A program made the translations under genes and the position numbers. From NCBI GenBank assembly GCA_021324715.1, contig JAJPIN010000266.1:1-8132 (forward strand): a stretch of 8,132 nt of DNA, given 5' to 3'. The notes beneath the pieces were generated by a model. It had not been told where the DNA came from. It ran no database searches and was given only the letters and a program-made list of their open reading frames with translations. Below, piece after piece: positions 1 through 5,918 of the stretch. Source of the stretch: Nitrososphaeria archaeon (lineage in GTDB: Archaea; Thermoproteota; Nitrososphaeria; Nitrososphaerales; Nitrososphaeraceae). The stretch's first letter is position 1. Each line of letters begins with the position of its first letter.

Positions 1-459
1 AATTACTCAGAATGGGTAACATATGAAAAGACCCACGAAGATTCAATTATATTCAATGAAATACCACCAATCTGCAAATTTCAATTTTTGAAAGGATATG
101 TATTTAGAAGGAATAATCCTGCCGTATTTGGCGCTGAAATTTTGATAGGTAAATTAAGACAGAAAATATCTATCATGAATGAGAAAGGTAAGAGGGTAGG
201 AGTGATCCATCAAATACAACATGATGGTAAAAATTTAGAGCTTGCCAGTAAAGGAACGCAAGTTGCACTTTCAATTAAAGGGCCCACAATTGGTCGACAG
301 ATAAATGAAGGCGATATTTTTTATACTGACCTCAATGGCAAAGAGGCAAAACTTATACTAGAAAGATTTTCAGATAGGCTTAATGAAGATGAACAGGAAA
401 TTTTTAATTTAATTTTGTCTAAAAAACGCGAGGCCGATCCTGCATTTGGCTATATATAA
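1..459 (+). CDS. infB: Translation initiation factor IF-2 / aIF5B, C-terminal part (5' end outside window)
   Basis: The reading frame is open from base 1 and gives 152 residues before TAA, so the gene enters from the left and the true start is not visible. The TTG at 88 is internal. The sequence matches domain IV of archaeal/eukaryotic IF-2 (aIF5B), a ribosome-dependent GTPase that promotes subunit joining and initiator-tRNA placement. Family signs are the 'KGYVFRR' segment followed by 'NNPAVFGAEIL', a beta-barrel with 'GVIHQIQ', the stretch 'SIKGPTIGRQ' followed by 'EGDIFYTDL', and a C-terminal helix ending 'KKREADPAFGYI'. The G domain and domains II-III lie upstream of the window. In the family, domain IV contacts the initiator tRNA and the C-terminal tail of IF-1A. 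The protein should be cytoplasmic. It converges on the thioredoxin gene, 76 bp away. Identification is by recalled family sequence. Confidence 0.92.
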   Translation, partial: NYSEWVTYEKTHEDSIIFNEIPPICKFQFLKGYVFRRNNPAVFGAEILIGKLRQKISIMNEKGKRVGVIHQIQHDGKNLELASKGTQVALSIKGPTIGRQINEGDIFYTDLNGKEAKLILERFSDRLNEDEQEIFNLILSKKREADPAFGYI

Positions 460-535
460 ATTAAGAACGAATTTAAATGAAATTAAATCTAGTTTGCATT
501 TTACAAGTTTGGAATTCTGATATCATTTTATTCTG

Positions 536-874
536 TTATTGGTACTTTTCCAGTATGCCTTCAAGTCCCTTTTCTCCAACGGCCCCCACAGCTTTTTCAA
601 TAAGTTTTCCATTCATAAACACAATAAATGTAGGAATTGCATATACATCAAATCTCATTGCTACGCCTTGATTATCATCAACATTAAGTCTACCGAAAAT
701 GACTTTTTCTTCATATTTTTTTGCTAGCTTGTCAAAGATTGGAAGCATGAACTGACATGGTCCACACCATGTTGCCCAAAAATCTACAAGAACAGGTTTA
801 TTACCACCAATAACTTCGTCAAAGTTTTTTTCTGATAATTCAACTAGCGTTGGTTTGTTGGAATTCGAACTCAT
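536..874 (-). CDS. trxA: Thioredoxin
   Basis: A 112-residue single-domain thioredoxin, the usual length for the family. The redox-active site WCGPC is at residues 36-40 within 'VDFWATWCGPCQ', and the cis-proline loop 'AIPT' (Pro81) is followed by the 'FMNGK' turn. Buried Asp31 and the Phe/Trp residues before the active site are also typical. There is no signal peptide or membrane segment, so it should act in the cytoplasm as a dithiol-disulfide reductant for enzymes and peroxide-scavenging proteins. No thioredoxin reductase gene is visible nearby. The ATG at 874 is preferred because a TATA-like box sits about 30 bp upstream, giving an almost leaderless mRNA. The N-terminal SSNSNKP segment is a short polar extension. 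The gene is convergent with infB and appears monocistronic. Confidence 0.96.
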   Translation of the reverse strand: MSSNSNKPTLVELSEKNFDEVIGGNKPVLVDFWATWCGPCQFMLPIFDKLAKKYEEKVIFGRLNVDDNQGVAMRFDVYAIPTFIVFMNGKLIEKAVGAVGEKGLEGILEKYQ

Positions 875-899
875 AGTTACAATTTATCATCGGAATTGA

Positions 900-907
900 T
901 ATTTAAA
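900..907 (-). promoter_or_regulatory. TATA box of the thioredoxin gene
   Basis: On the minus strand this reads TTTAAATA in the context AGATTTAAATATC. Its centre is about 30 bp upstream of the ATG at 874. With the usual archaeal box-to-start distance of about 26 bp, transcription would begin near 877, giving an almost leaderless mRNA. This agrees with the absence of a Shine-Dalgarno sequence. Position and composition are seen; function is inferred. Confidence 0.5.
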
Positions 908-1076
908 TCTTGTAATCAAGCTATTTTGGAAAATTGAATGAGGATATGGAATGCCGGATCCAATGTTTATGAATTAAGAATTGTAGAAATTTTGCGGCTC
1001 ACAAATAGGATTGAAATGAGACCAAGAATAGAAAGTTGAATATAACATGCTTCTTACAAATAAAAATATCATACAT

Positions 1077-1148
1077 TTATTCTACAATTGACTTAATTCT
1101 ACGTACTAGTTTTTTTATTTTCCTTCTACCTGGCTCTGCTCCAAGCAC
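1077..1148 (-). CDS. Possible Lys/Arg-rich 23-residue peptide downstream of archease
   Basis: A GTG at 1146-1148 opens a 23-codon frame ending in TAA. It begins MLGAEPGRRK and continues IKKLVRRIKSIVE, giving 9 basic and 2 acidic residues, which would suit an RNA- or nucleic acid-binding amphipathic helix. It starts 19 bp after the archease stop on the same strand. An AGGT lies 10 nt before the GTG, a weak Shine-Dalgarno candidate. The frame stays open upstream for four more codons (including two AAA in an A8 run), then hits TAG with no start codon. The ordered composition is unlike the surrounding noncoding sequence, but at this length chance is a real possibility. I do not recognise a family. 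Confidence 0.2.
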   Translation of the reverse strand: MLGAEPGRRKIKKLVRRIKSIVE

Positions 1149-1167
1149 GGTTTTTTTTACCTATTCA

Positions 1168-1596
1168 CTACAAATCAAGTATGAATCTAACCGTGTGTTG
1201 TTTGCCTTCTTGTAGAATTTCCATGGCATGATAGGTGATACCCTTTATTTCAGTTCTGTAACCATGTTTTGTAATGTCTATTAATTCAGCCATAACCCAT
1301 CCTGTTAATTCATATTTTGAGTGAATTTGTGAGATCTTTATTTCGAATTTCGACATTACTTGATTATCTATTGTCATTAATTGATAAACTGCTTCTAGCC
1401 AGTTATACAATAATTCGTAGTAGTCCTCCCCTTCCACTCGAATATCAACCTTATCCGTCCCATGAATTTTTTCGTTATCAAACATTACATTAATAGTCCC
1501 TTTAGCGGCATTAGAGAAGGCTTCTTCAATACTCTCACCGAATGCCTCAATGTATGCATCTGTGACATGTTCAAGATATCTGAACCCACCGAACAA
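1168..1596 (-). CDS. Archease (RtcB tRNA ligase activation cofactor)
   Basis: A 142-residue protein matching the archease family throughout: an N-terminal 'FRYLEHVTDAYIEAFG' (family F-x-x-x-x-H-T-A-D, with Asp13 as the conserved metal ligand), 'SIEEAFSNAAKG', a central 'LLYNWLEAVYQL', 'EIKGITYHAMEI' near residue 120, and a terminal 'VRFILDL' whose Asp141 is the second conserved acidic residue. In known systems archease speeds guanylylation and turnover of the RtcB RNA ligase in tRNA splicing and RNA repair. No rtcB is in the window. The frame is closed by TGA at 1612-1614, and TTG at 1594-1596 is the only good in-frame start, preceded by AGGT 3 nt away. A nearby ATG (1613-1615) is out of frame by one base. 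Most archeases begin just before the F-x-x-x-x-H motif, which fits the TTG start. It is divergent from hisS. Confidence 0.9.
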   Translation of the reverse strand: MFGGFRYLEHVTDAYIEAFGESIEEAFSNAAKGTINVMFDNEKIHGTDKVDIRVEGEDYYELLYNWLEAVYQLMTIDNQVMSKFEIKISQIHSKYELTGWVMAELIDITKHGYRTEIKGITYHAMEILQEGKQHTVRFILDL

Positions 1597-1617
1597 TGAA
1601 CCTTGTTTTTGTCATGG

Positions 1618-1627
1618 TTTATTATAA
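1618..1627. promoter_or_regulatory. Shared TATA-like element between archease and hisS
   Basis: The 67-bp gap between the divergent archease and hisS starts contains TTTATTATAA (plus strand), which reads TTATAATAAA on the minus strand. Its centre is about 26 bp from the archease TTG and about 41 bp from the hisS ATG. It would therefore suit a leaderless archease mRNA and a hisS mRNA with a leader of about 15 nt. A second AT-rich stretch around 1635-1645 is an alternative for hisS. Assignment is by spacing only. Confidence 0.4.
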
Positions 1628-1663
1628 CTAATCGCAAAATCTAAATGATGACATACGGTTTTC

Positions 1664-2932
1664 ATGGTTGTGAACTTAGATCTTCCACGAGGAATGAGGG
1701 ATTTACAATATGAGGAATTAGGAAACATTTCCTTCATTAAAGAAAAATTTCAGGAAACTGTAGAAATCTTTGATTTTAACCAGATTGAACCATCAACACT
1801 GGAATTACAATCAACACTTGAAGCAAAAAGCGGACCTTCAATAATTGAAGAAACGTATAGTTTTACGGACAAAGGTGGTAGGAATATAGCATTACGCTTC
1901 GATTTGACAATAGGCTTATCGAGATTCGTTTCTATGCGTAGAGATCTTAAACTACCGGTAAAATTATCATCTTTTGGAGGTGTTTGGCGATATGATGAAC
2001 CACAATTGGGAAGGTATAGATATTTCCATCAATGGGATATCGAGATTTTTGGTTCTGCGGAGGTAGATGCAGATGCAGAAGTAATAGAGTTTGTTTCGTT
2101 CTTTTTAAGGAAACTTGGAATTAATTTTATTATAGCAATCAACCATAGGTCAATTTTAGAAGAATACCTTGCAAAATTTCTTGGGATTACGGACAAGATA
2201 GTTTTAAGTGAAATGTTGAGAGCTATTGACAAATTATCGAAAAAAAGTTCAAATCAAATAATCAATGAATATAATCAAAAGTTGGACTCTAATAATTTGC
2301 AGAATTTTATTCAATTTGCATCATTTGATGGTTCGCCTGAAAAATTGTTGGATTACGATAAGGTAAAAGACTTTCAATCGTTAGACACTATCCTAAATTT
2401 GTTTGATTCACTTAAATCAAGAACGGTAAAAAACGCAATAGTAGACTTTAGAATCGTACGTGGTCTCGACTATTACTCTGGACTAGTATTTGAGGCAAAA
2501 GAACCAACTTCACAGATTGGATCGCTAGTAGGTGGTGGCAGATATGATAAATTAACTGAAGCATTTGGCAGAAAAGAGTTGTATGCGACCGGTGCGGCAG
2601 GAGGAGTAGAAAGGATTTTAGCTGCTATTAAAGATAAAGTAAAGATAGCAAAGAAGCCACTTATTTACGTTGCATATGGATCCAGACAAGAAAAAACACA
2701 TGCTTTAGAGATTGTTTCAATTCTAAGAGATCTCGACTATTCTGTCGATTATGATATAAACGGTAGGTCCATCGCCAAACAGTTTCATGAGGCATCTCTA
2801 AAAAATGCGTTTGCAATTATAATTATAAACCGTGATGAATTCAAAAAGGGGTTTGTTACCATAAAAACAGGAAATAAGGAACAAAGGCAAAGTATTAATG
2901 ATATTGGAAAAAATCTAATCCAAATAAATTAA
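1664..2932 (+). CDS. hisS: Histidine--tRNA ligase
   Basis: A 422-residue class II aminoacyl-tRNA synthetase that charges tRNA-His in the cytoplasm. The N-terminus 'LPRGMRDL' is the usual HisRS opening. Motif 2 is 'FGGVWRYDEPQLGRYR' at residues 104-119 with the ATP-binding Arg109. The histidine-specific signature 'RGLDYYSG' is at 266-273 with catalytic Arg266, 'GGGRYD' is at 290-295, and motif 3 is 'GAAGGVERI' at 310-318 with Arg317. An alpha/beta anticodon-binding domain fills about residues 330-422. Length and motif order are normal, and no key residue is missing. The ATG at 1664 is the first start after an in-frame TGA at 1649. It has no clear Shine-Dalgarno, so a short-leader mRNA is likely. 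It is divergent from archease (67 bp) and convergent with the small gene that follows (42 bp). Confidence 0.97.
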   Translation: MVVNLDLPRGMRDLQYEELGNISFIKEKFQETVEIFDFNQIEPSTLELQSTLEAKSGPSIIEETYSFTDKGGRNIALRFDLTIGLSRFVSMRRDLKLPVKLSSFGGVWRYDEPQLGRYRYFHQWDIEIFGSAEVDADAEVIEFVSFFLRKLGINFIIAINHRSILEEYLAKFLGITDKIVLSEMLRAIDKLSKKSSNQIINEYNQKLDSNNLQNFIQFASFDGSPEKLLDYDKVKDFQSLDTILNLFDSLKSRTVKNAIVDFRIVRGLDYYSGLVFEAKEPTSQIGSLVGGGRYDKLTEAFGRKELYATGAAGGVERILAAIKDKVKIAKKPLIYVAYGSRQEKTHALEIVSILRDLDYSVDYDINGRSIAKQFHEASLKNAFAIIIINRDEFKKGFVTIKTGNKEQRQSINDIGKNLIQIN

Positions 2933-2974
2933 ACTAATTTCATGAATCTATTTCTCTAATATTTATTTGTGGCT

Positions 2975-3256
2975 TCAAATTTTAATGGTCATGATATTCT
3001 TCATCTTTATCATCCCATTTTCTTTCTTGTCATATACAATTCTGACTACTAAATCTGGGGGATCATAGCTAACATAGAGATCATTTTTTTCAAGCATTTG
3101 AATATCATATCCTAACATTATTTGTGATTCGTCTATCCCGTTTTCTATCAATTTCTTTTTTGCGGCCACCGCTATGCCATCATCTGAAGTATTGGTTGTC
3201 AATAGCACCTTCCCAGTACAATTGAGGCTCATGAAGTATGGAAAAAAATTTCTCAC
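2975..3256 (-). CDS. Small hypothetical protein
   Basis: A frame of 93 codons starting at GTG (3254-3256), or 85 codons from the ATG at 3230-3232. The ATG form begins 'MSLNCTGKVLLTTN', and a TTTAATT box about 27 bp upstream (3257-3263) would make it leaderless. The GTG form has a CTATAGTA box at a similar distance, so the start is unresolved. I do not recognise the family. The sequence suggests a small alpha/beta fold: a strand 'KVLLTTN', a helix 'DGIAVAAKKKLIENG', then strands around 'DLYVSYDPPDLVVRIVYDKK', and a basic Met/Lys/Ile-rich end. There is one cysteine, no signal peptide and no membrane helix. Base composition and codon use resemble the neighbours, so it is probably a real gene. 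It lies between convergent hisS and divergent sdhA and shows no operon partner. Confidence 0.6.
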   Translation of the reverse strand: MRNFFPYFMSLNCTGKVLLTTNTSDDGIAVAAKKKLIENGIDESQIMLGYDIQMLEKNDLYVSYDPPDLVVRIVYDKKENGMIKMKNIMTIKI

Positions 3257-3318
3257 AATTAAACTCTGCTTCCGAATATCTACTATAGATCTATTTTTTA
3301 GACCGATTAAAAAAGAAT

Positions 3319-3330
3319 AATATATTTATT
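3319..3330 (+). promoter_or_regulatory. TATA box of the sdhACDB operon
   Basis: The stretch AATATATTTATT follows a purine-rich run (AAAAAAG) that could act as a BRE. Its centre predicts a transcription start near 3350, giving a leader of about 33 nt to the sdhA TTG. That leader contains a short upstream ORF and a GAGGT motif. The site is inferred from composition and spacing. Confidence 0.5.
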
Positions 3331-3359
3331 ACCAGATATAGACGTCATCGTAAAGGATA

Positions 3360-3386
3360 ATGGTTGAGGTTGCAATAATTATTTGA
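3360..3386 (+). promoter_or_regulatory. Upstream ORF (8 codons) overlapping the sdhA start
   Basis: An ATG at 3360-3362 opens the peptide MVEVAIII and ends at TGA 3384-3386. The stop overlaps the sdhA start TTG (3383-3385) in the tetranucleotide TTGA. AAAGGA lies just before the ATG as a possible ribosome site. The uORF itself contains GAGGT (3366-3370), 12 nt before the sdhA TTG. The arrangement would allow a ribosome finishing the uORF to reinitiate on sdhA (translational coupling). All positions are seen directly; translation of the uORF is inference, and a chance ATG is possible. Confidence 0.35.
3366..3370 (+). promoter_or_regulatory. Shine-Dalgarno-like GAGGT before sdhA
   Basis: GAGGT is complementary to the conserved 16S rRNA 3' end and lies 12 nt upstream of the TTG at 3383. 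That is somewhat far but usable. It supports TTG as the true start, because the frame is closed by TGA at 3365-3367 and holds no other start codon in between. Confidence 0.45.
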
Positions 3387-5104
3387 CAGACCACATTACA
3401 CATGATGTACTAATTATAGGTACAGGTCTTGCAGGATTGCGTGCAGCCATATCCTGTGCAATGAGAAATGAGAAACTAAGTATCGGGGTAATTTCAAAAG
3501 TACAGGTTATGCGCTCGCACTCAGTTTCTGCCGAGGGTGGAACTGCAGCGGTACTCTTTTCTGATGAAGGGGACAACATGGAATCTCACATTTATGATAC
3601 TATTAGAGGGAGTGATTTCCTCTGTGATCAGGATGTTGCTGAAAAATTAGCACATGAAATACCTAAAGAGATATATCAATTAGACAGATGGGGAATGCCC
3701 TGGTCAAGAAGAAAGGACGGTAAAATTGACCAGCGGAAATTTGGTGGATACTCATTTCCAAGAGCAACGTATGCACAAGATAAAGTCGGGTTTTATGAAA
3801 TGCAAACACTGTACGATACTTGTCTAAAATATGATAATATCAATTTTTATAATGAATGGTTTTGCACGTCAATACTAGATGATGGTAACAACAACTTTGC
3901 TGGTGCTACTGCAATAGAGATGAAAGATGGAAATTTTAATGTATTCAAATCTAATTCAGGGATTATCGCTACCGGCGGAGCTGGCAGGCTTTACAGTTTT
4001 TCAACTTATGCGTATTCTTCTACCCCTGATGGGCTAGATATGGCATACAGATGCGGCCTGGCACTAAAGGACATGGAATTTGTCCAATTTCACCCTACAG
4101 GCGTACTGCCCTCAGGCATTTTAATAACAGAAGGTGCCAGAGGAGAAGGTGGATATCTGATTAATAACTTGGGTGAAAGATTCATGAAAAATTATGCTCC
4201 AGAAAAATTAGAGCTTGCTCCGCGTGACGTAGTCTCCAGGTCAATGATAAAAGAGATTGAGCATGGGAGGGGATTTAAACATGAAACTGGGGTGGACTGC
4301 CTTAAATTAGATTTGACACATTTGGGAGAAGAGCAAATAAAGGAAAAACTAGCGGGAATCAGAGAGATAGGTATCAAATTCTCAGGTGTCGACATTATTA
4401 ATGAACCGATAGAAATACGACCAGTATGTCACTACATGATGGGTGGAATACACACTAATATTGACGGCCAAACTGAGATGAATGGACTATGGTCAGCCGG
4501 TGAGGCCGCATGCAATAGTCTTCACGGAGCAAATCGCCTTGGAGCAAATTCGACTTCTGAATGCTTGCTTTGGGGGAATATAACTGGTAGACTCGCTGCA
4601 GATTATGCACACAAGAATAAAGATAAGAGCACCAAGATTGCAGAAAACCTGATACAATTAGAGGAAAAGAGAATTTTTGATGGAATATTCAGAGGAAGGG
4701 GTCAGATTAATCCCTATGAAGTTAGAAAACAGTTTACAGACATGATGGACGTTAACGCTTATATTTTTAGGAATGAAAATGACCTTATTGAAGCTCTAAA
4801 AAAGGTTAGAGAGCTCAGGAATTCGTCTTGGAAACATGTCAACGACAGCGCAAAGGAATATAACACAAATTTCATAAATGTAATGGAGATAGATTCATTA
4901 TTGAGAGTTGGAGAAATAATAATTGGTGGTGCTTTGAACAGACGTGAGTCAAGAGGTGCTCATTTCAGGACTGACTACCCTACTAGAGACGATGTTAATT
5001 TTCTAAAGCACACTTTAGTTTACTATAAGGGTGATGATGATCCACAATATTCATGGCATCCTGTAACCCTAACTAGATATGTACCAGCAGAGAGAAAATA
5101 TTGA
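3383..5104 (+). CDS. sdhA: Succinate dehydrogenase flavoprotein subunit
   Basis: A 573-residue flavoprotein that oxidises succinate to fumarate and passes electrons to SdhB, on the cytoplasmic face of the membrane complex. The N-terminal FAD-binding Rossmann motif 'GTGLAGLRAA' starts at Gly13. 'RSHSVSAEGG' places His46 at the covalent 8-alpha-histidyl-FAD position. 'HPTG' (237-240) and 'TEGARGEGG' (249-257) form the dicarboxylate site. Arg281 in 'RDVVSRSM' matches the catalytic arginine, His350 in 'HYMMGGIH' matches the substrate-binding histidine, and 'SLHGANRLGANS' (379-390) closes the FAD pocket. A helical C-terminal domain ends 'HPVTLTRYVP'. The length is normal. The start is TTG, forced by an upstream stop. 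It overlaps sdhC by one base (TGATG). Fumarate reductase is a close relative, but the two-anchor operon and aerobic context favour succinate dehydrogenase. Confidence 0.97.
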   Translation: MTDHITHDVLIIGTGLAGLRAAISCAMRNEKLSIGVISKVQVMRSHSVSAEGGTAAVLFSDEGDNMESHIYDTIRGSDFLCDQDVAEKLAHEIPKEIYQLDRWGMPWSRRKDGKIDQRKFGGYSFPRATYAQDKVGFYEMQTLYDTCLKYDNINFYNEWFCTSILDDGNNNFAGATAIEMKDGNFNVFKSNSGIIATGGAGRLYSFSTYAYSSTPDGLDMAYRCGLALKDMEFVQFHPTGVLPSGILITEGARGEGGYLINNLGERFMKNYAPEKLELAPRDVVSRSMIKEIEHGRGFKHETGVDCLKLDLTHLGEEQIKEKLAGIREIGIKFSGVDIINEPIEIRPVCHYMMGGIHTNIDGQTEMNGLWSAGEAACNSLHGANRLGANSTSECLLWGNITGRLAADYAHKNKDKSTKIAENLIQLEEKRIFDGIFRGRGQINPYEVRKQFTDMMDVNAYIFRNENDLIEALKKVRELRNSSWKHVNDSAKEYNTNFINVMEIDSLLRVGEIIIGGALNRRESRGAHFRTDYPTRDDVNFLKHTLVYYKGDDDPQYSWHPVTLTRYVPAERKY

Positions 5105-5550
5105 TGGAAGAGATAGAACATCCAATTCGAAATAATTTCGAAGGATTACGGGGTTGGCTTAAACTGTCAGGATACGGATGGGAGCGCGTATCCTACTGGT
5201 TTCAGAGACTAACAGGAGTTTTTCTTCTTATTTATTTCATTGGACATATATATGAAACGAGTACAATAGTAAATGGTCTGAATGCATGGGAATCTTTTTT
5301 AGAACTAACGCAGACAGTATGGGGTCATCTATTCCTAATTGTGGTAATAGGAGCTAGTACATTTCATTCTGTAAATGGTATTCGCCTAATCTTTACTCAT
5401 GTTGGTATCGGATTAGGAACTCCCGGCAGGCCTGATTATCCGTACAATCCCTCATCTTTAAATTACAGACAAAAATCTGGTATATGGATTGCATTAATAT
5501 TGTCTGTCCTCGCAATGTACTATGGATTTAACATTTTGTTCGGTGAATAA
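5104..5550 (+). CDS. sdhC: Succinate dehydrogenase membrane anchor, cytochrome b subunit C
   Basis: A 148-residue protein from the ATG at 5104, chosen over the adjacent TTG at 5101 because TGATG gives the usual one-base overlap with the sdhA stop. Three hydrophobic helices are visible, at about 30-50, 72-98 and 126-146. 'SYWFQRLTGVFLLIYFIGH' (30-48) resembles the quinone-side 'R-x-T-G' signature of the SdhC family. 'FHSVNGIR' (87-94) carries His88, which aligns with the heme b ligand segment 'YHxxxGIRH' of known SdhC proteins. With SdhD it should anchor SdhAB and form the heme b and quinone sites. The hydrophilic loop 100-125 is Gly/Pro/Tyr-rich. Helix limits are judged by eye. It is co-transcribed and probably translationally coupled to sdhA. 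Confidence 0.9.
   Translation: MEEIEHPIRNNFEGLRGWLKLSGYGWERVSYWFQRLTGVFLLIYFIGHIYETSTIVNGLNAWESFLELTQTVWGHLFLIVVIGASTFHSVNGIRLIFTHVGIGLGTPGRPDYPYNPSSLNYRQKSGIWIALILSVLAMYYGFNILFGE
5126..5142. repeat. 17-nt perfect palindrome at the 5' end of sdhC
   Basis: TTCGAAAT and ATTTCGAA are exact reverse complements around a single central A. It lies in sdhC codons 8-13. It could be a protein-binding site or an mRNA hairpin near the ribosome start, but Asn-Asn-Phe-Glu codons in AT-rich DNA can produce it by chance. Confidence 0.3.
5542..5546 (+). promoter_or_regulatory. Ribosome binding site of sdhD
   Basis: GGTGA, an exact part of the archaeal GGAGGTGATC consensus, lies 6 nt before the sdhD ATG and inside the last codons of sdhC. 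It supports ATG 5553 as the start. Confidence 0.6.
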
Positions 5551-5552
5551 TC

Positions 5553-5909
5553 ATGGAAATTCAAAGAGTGCTAAAAGAAAGTCAGATAATGAAAATTCAT
5601 TACATAACAGGAATTGCTGCAATATTTGTTGTTGCAATTCATATAATGATGAGGCTAGTAGTTCCGTTCGAATCGAGCCTTAATTATGATTACATTATTG
5701 CAAATTACAAGAACATTTTCTACGTTCTCATTCTAGAGTCAATCCTTGTATTAATATCTGTTCATGGATTCAATGGGATAAGAGTAATATTGTTGGAACT
5801 AAGACAGAATACAGCTTGGGAGAAGGTGATTACTGTTATCACTATTTCTTCAATGATTGCGTTGATCGCTTATGGAACTAGAACAATAATATTGGCAAAT
5901 GGATTGTGA
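5553..5909 (+). CDS. sdhD: Succinate dehydrogenase membrane anchor, subunit D
   Basis: A 118-residue membrane protein starting 2 nt after the sdhC stop. Three hydrophobic segments appear at about 15-37, 55-80 and 91-115. 'SVHGFNGIRVILLE' in helix 2 places His71 as the candidate heme b ligand, with Gly-Ile-Arg following as in SdhC/SdhD families. His16 and His30 flank helix 1. The product should pair with SdhC as the cytochrome b anchor of complex II and help form the quinone-reducing site. Its small size and place between sdhC and sdhB identify it more firmly than its sequence, which diverges quickly in this family. A GGTGA ribosome site supports the ATG. The next gene's own site overlaps this gene's stop. 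Confidence 0.87.
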   Translation: MEIQRVLKESQIMKIHYITGIAAIFVVAIHIMMRLVVPFESSLNYDYIIANYKNIFYVLILESILVLISVHGFNGIRVILLELRQNTAWEKVITVITISSMIALIAYGTRTIILANGL

Positions 5910-5910
5910 T
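5906..5910 (+). promoter_or_regulatory. Ribosome binding site of sdhB
   Basis: GTGAT overlaps the sdhD stop (TGA 5907-5909) and lies 8 nt before the TTG at 5919. It decides the start: the frame upstream contains only CTG and ATA codons before the in-frame TGA at 5907. Confidence 0.55.
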
Positions 5911-5918
5911 TTCTGATA

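Noticed and set aside
477..727. Plus-strand open frames opposite thioredoxin
   Set aside because: Low-complexity Phe/Ser-rich translations antisense to a gene with an intact active site; shadows.
860..870. tRNA T-loop-like GTTCGAATTCC on the minus strand
   Set aside because: It is codons 2-5 of the thioredoxin gene; no acceptor, D or anticodon arms surround it.
1644..1650. C box-like ATGATGA of a C/D guide RNA upstream of hisS
   Set aside because: No CTGA D box occurs at a suitable distance and the sequence runs into hisS coding DNA.
2029..2232. Minus-strand open frame inside hisS
   Set aside because: Antisense to a well-conserved coding region, with no promoter or recognisable protein pattern.
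3379..4395. Minus-strand open frames inside sdhA
   Set aside because: Antisense to conserved FAD and substrate-binding segments; composition is that of a shadow frame.
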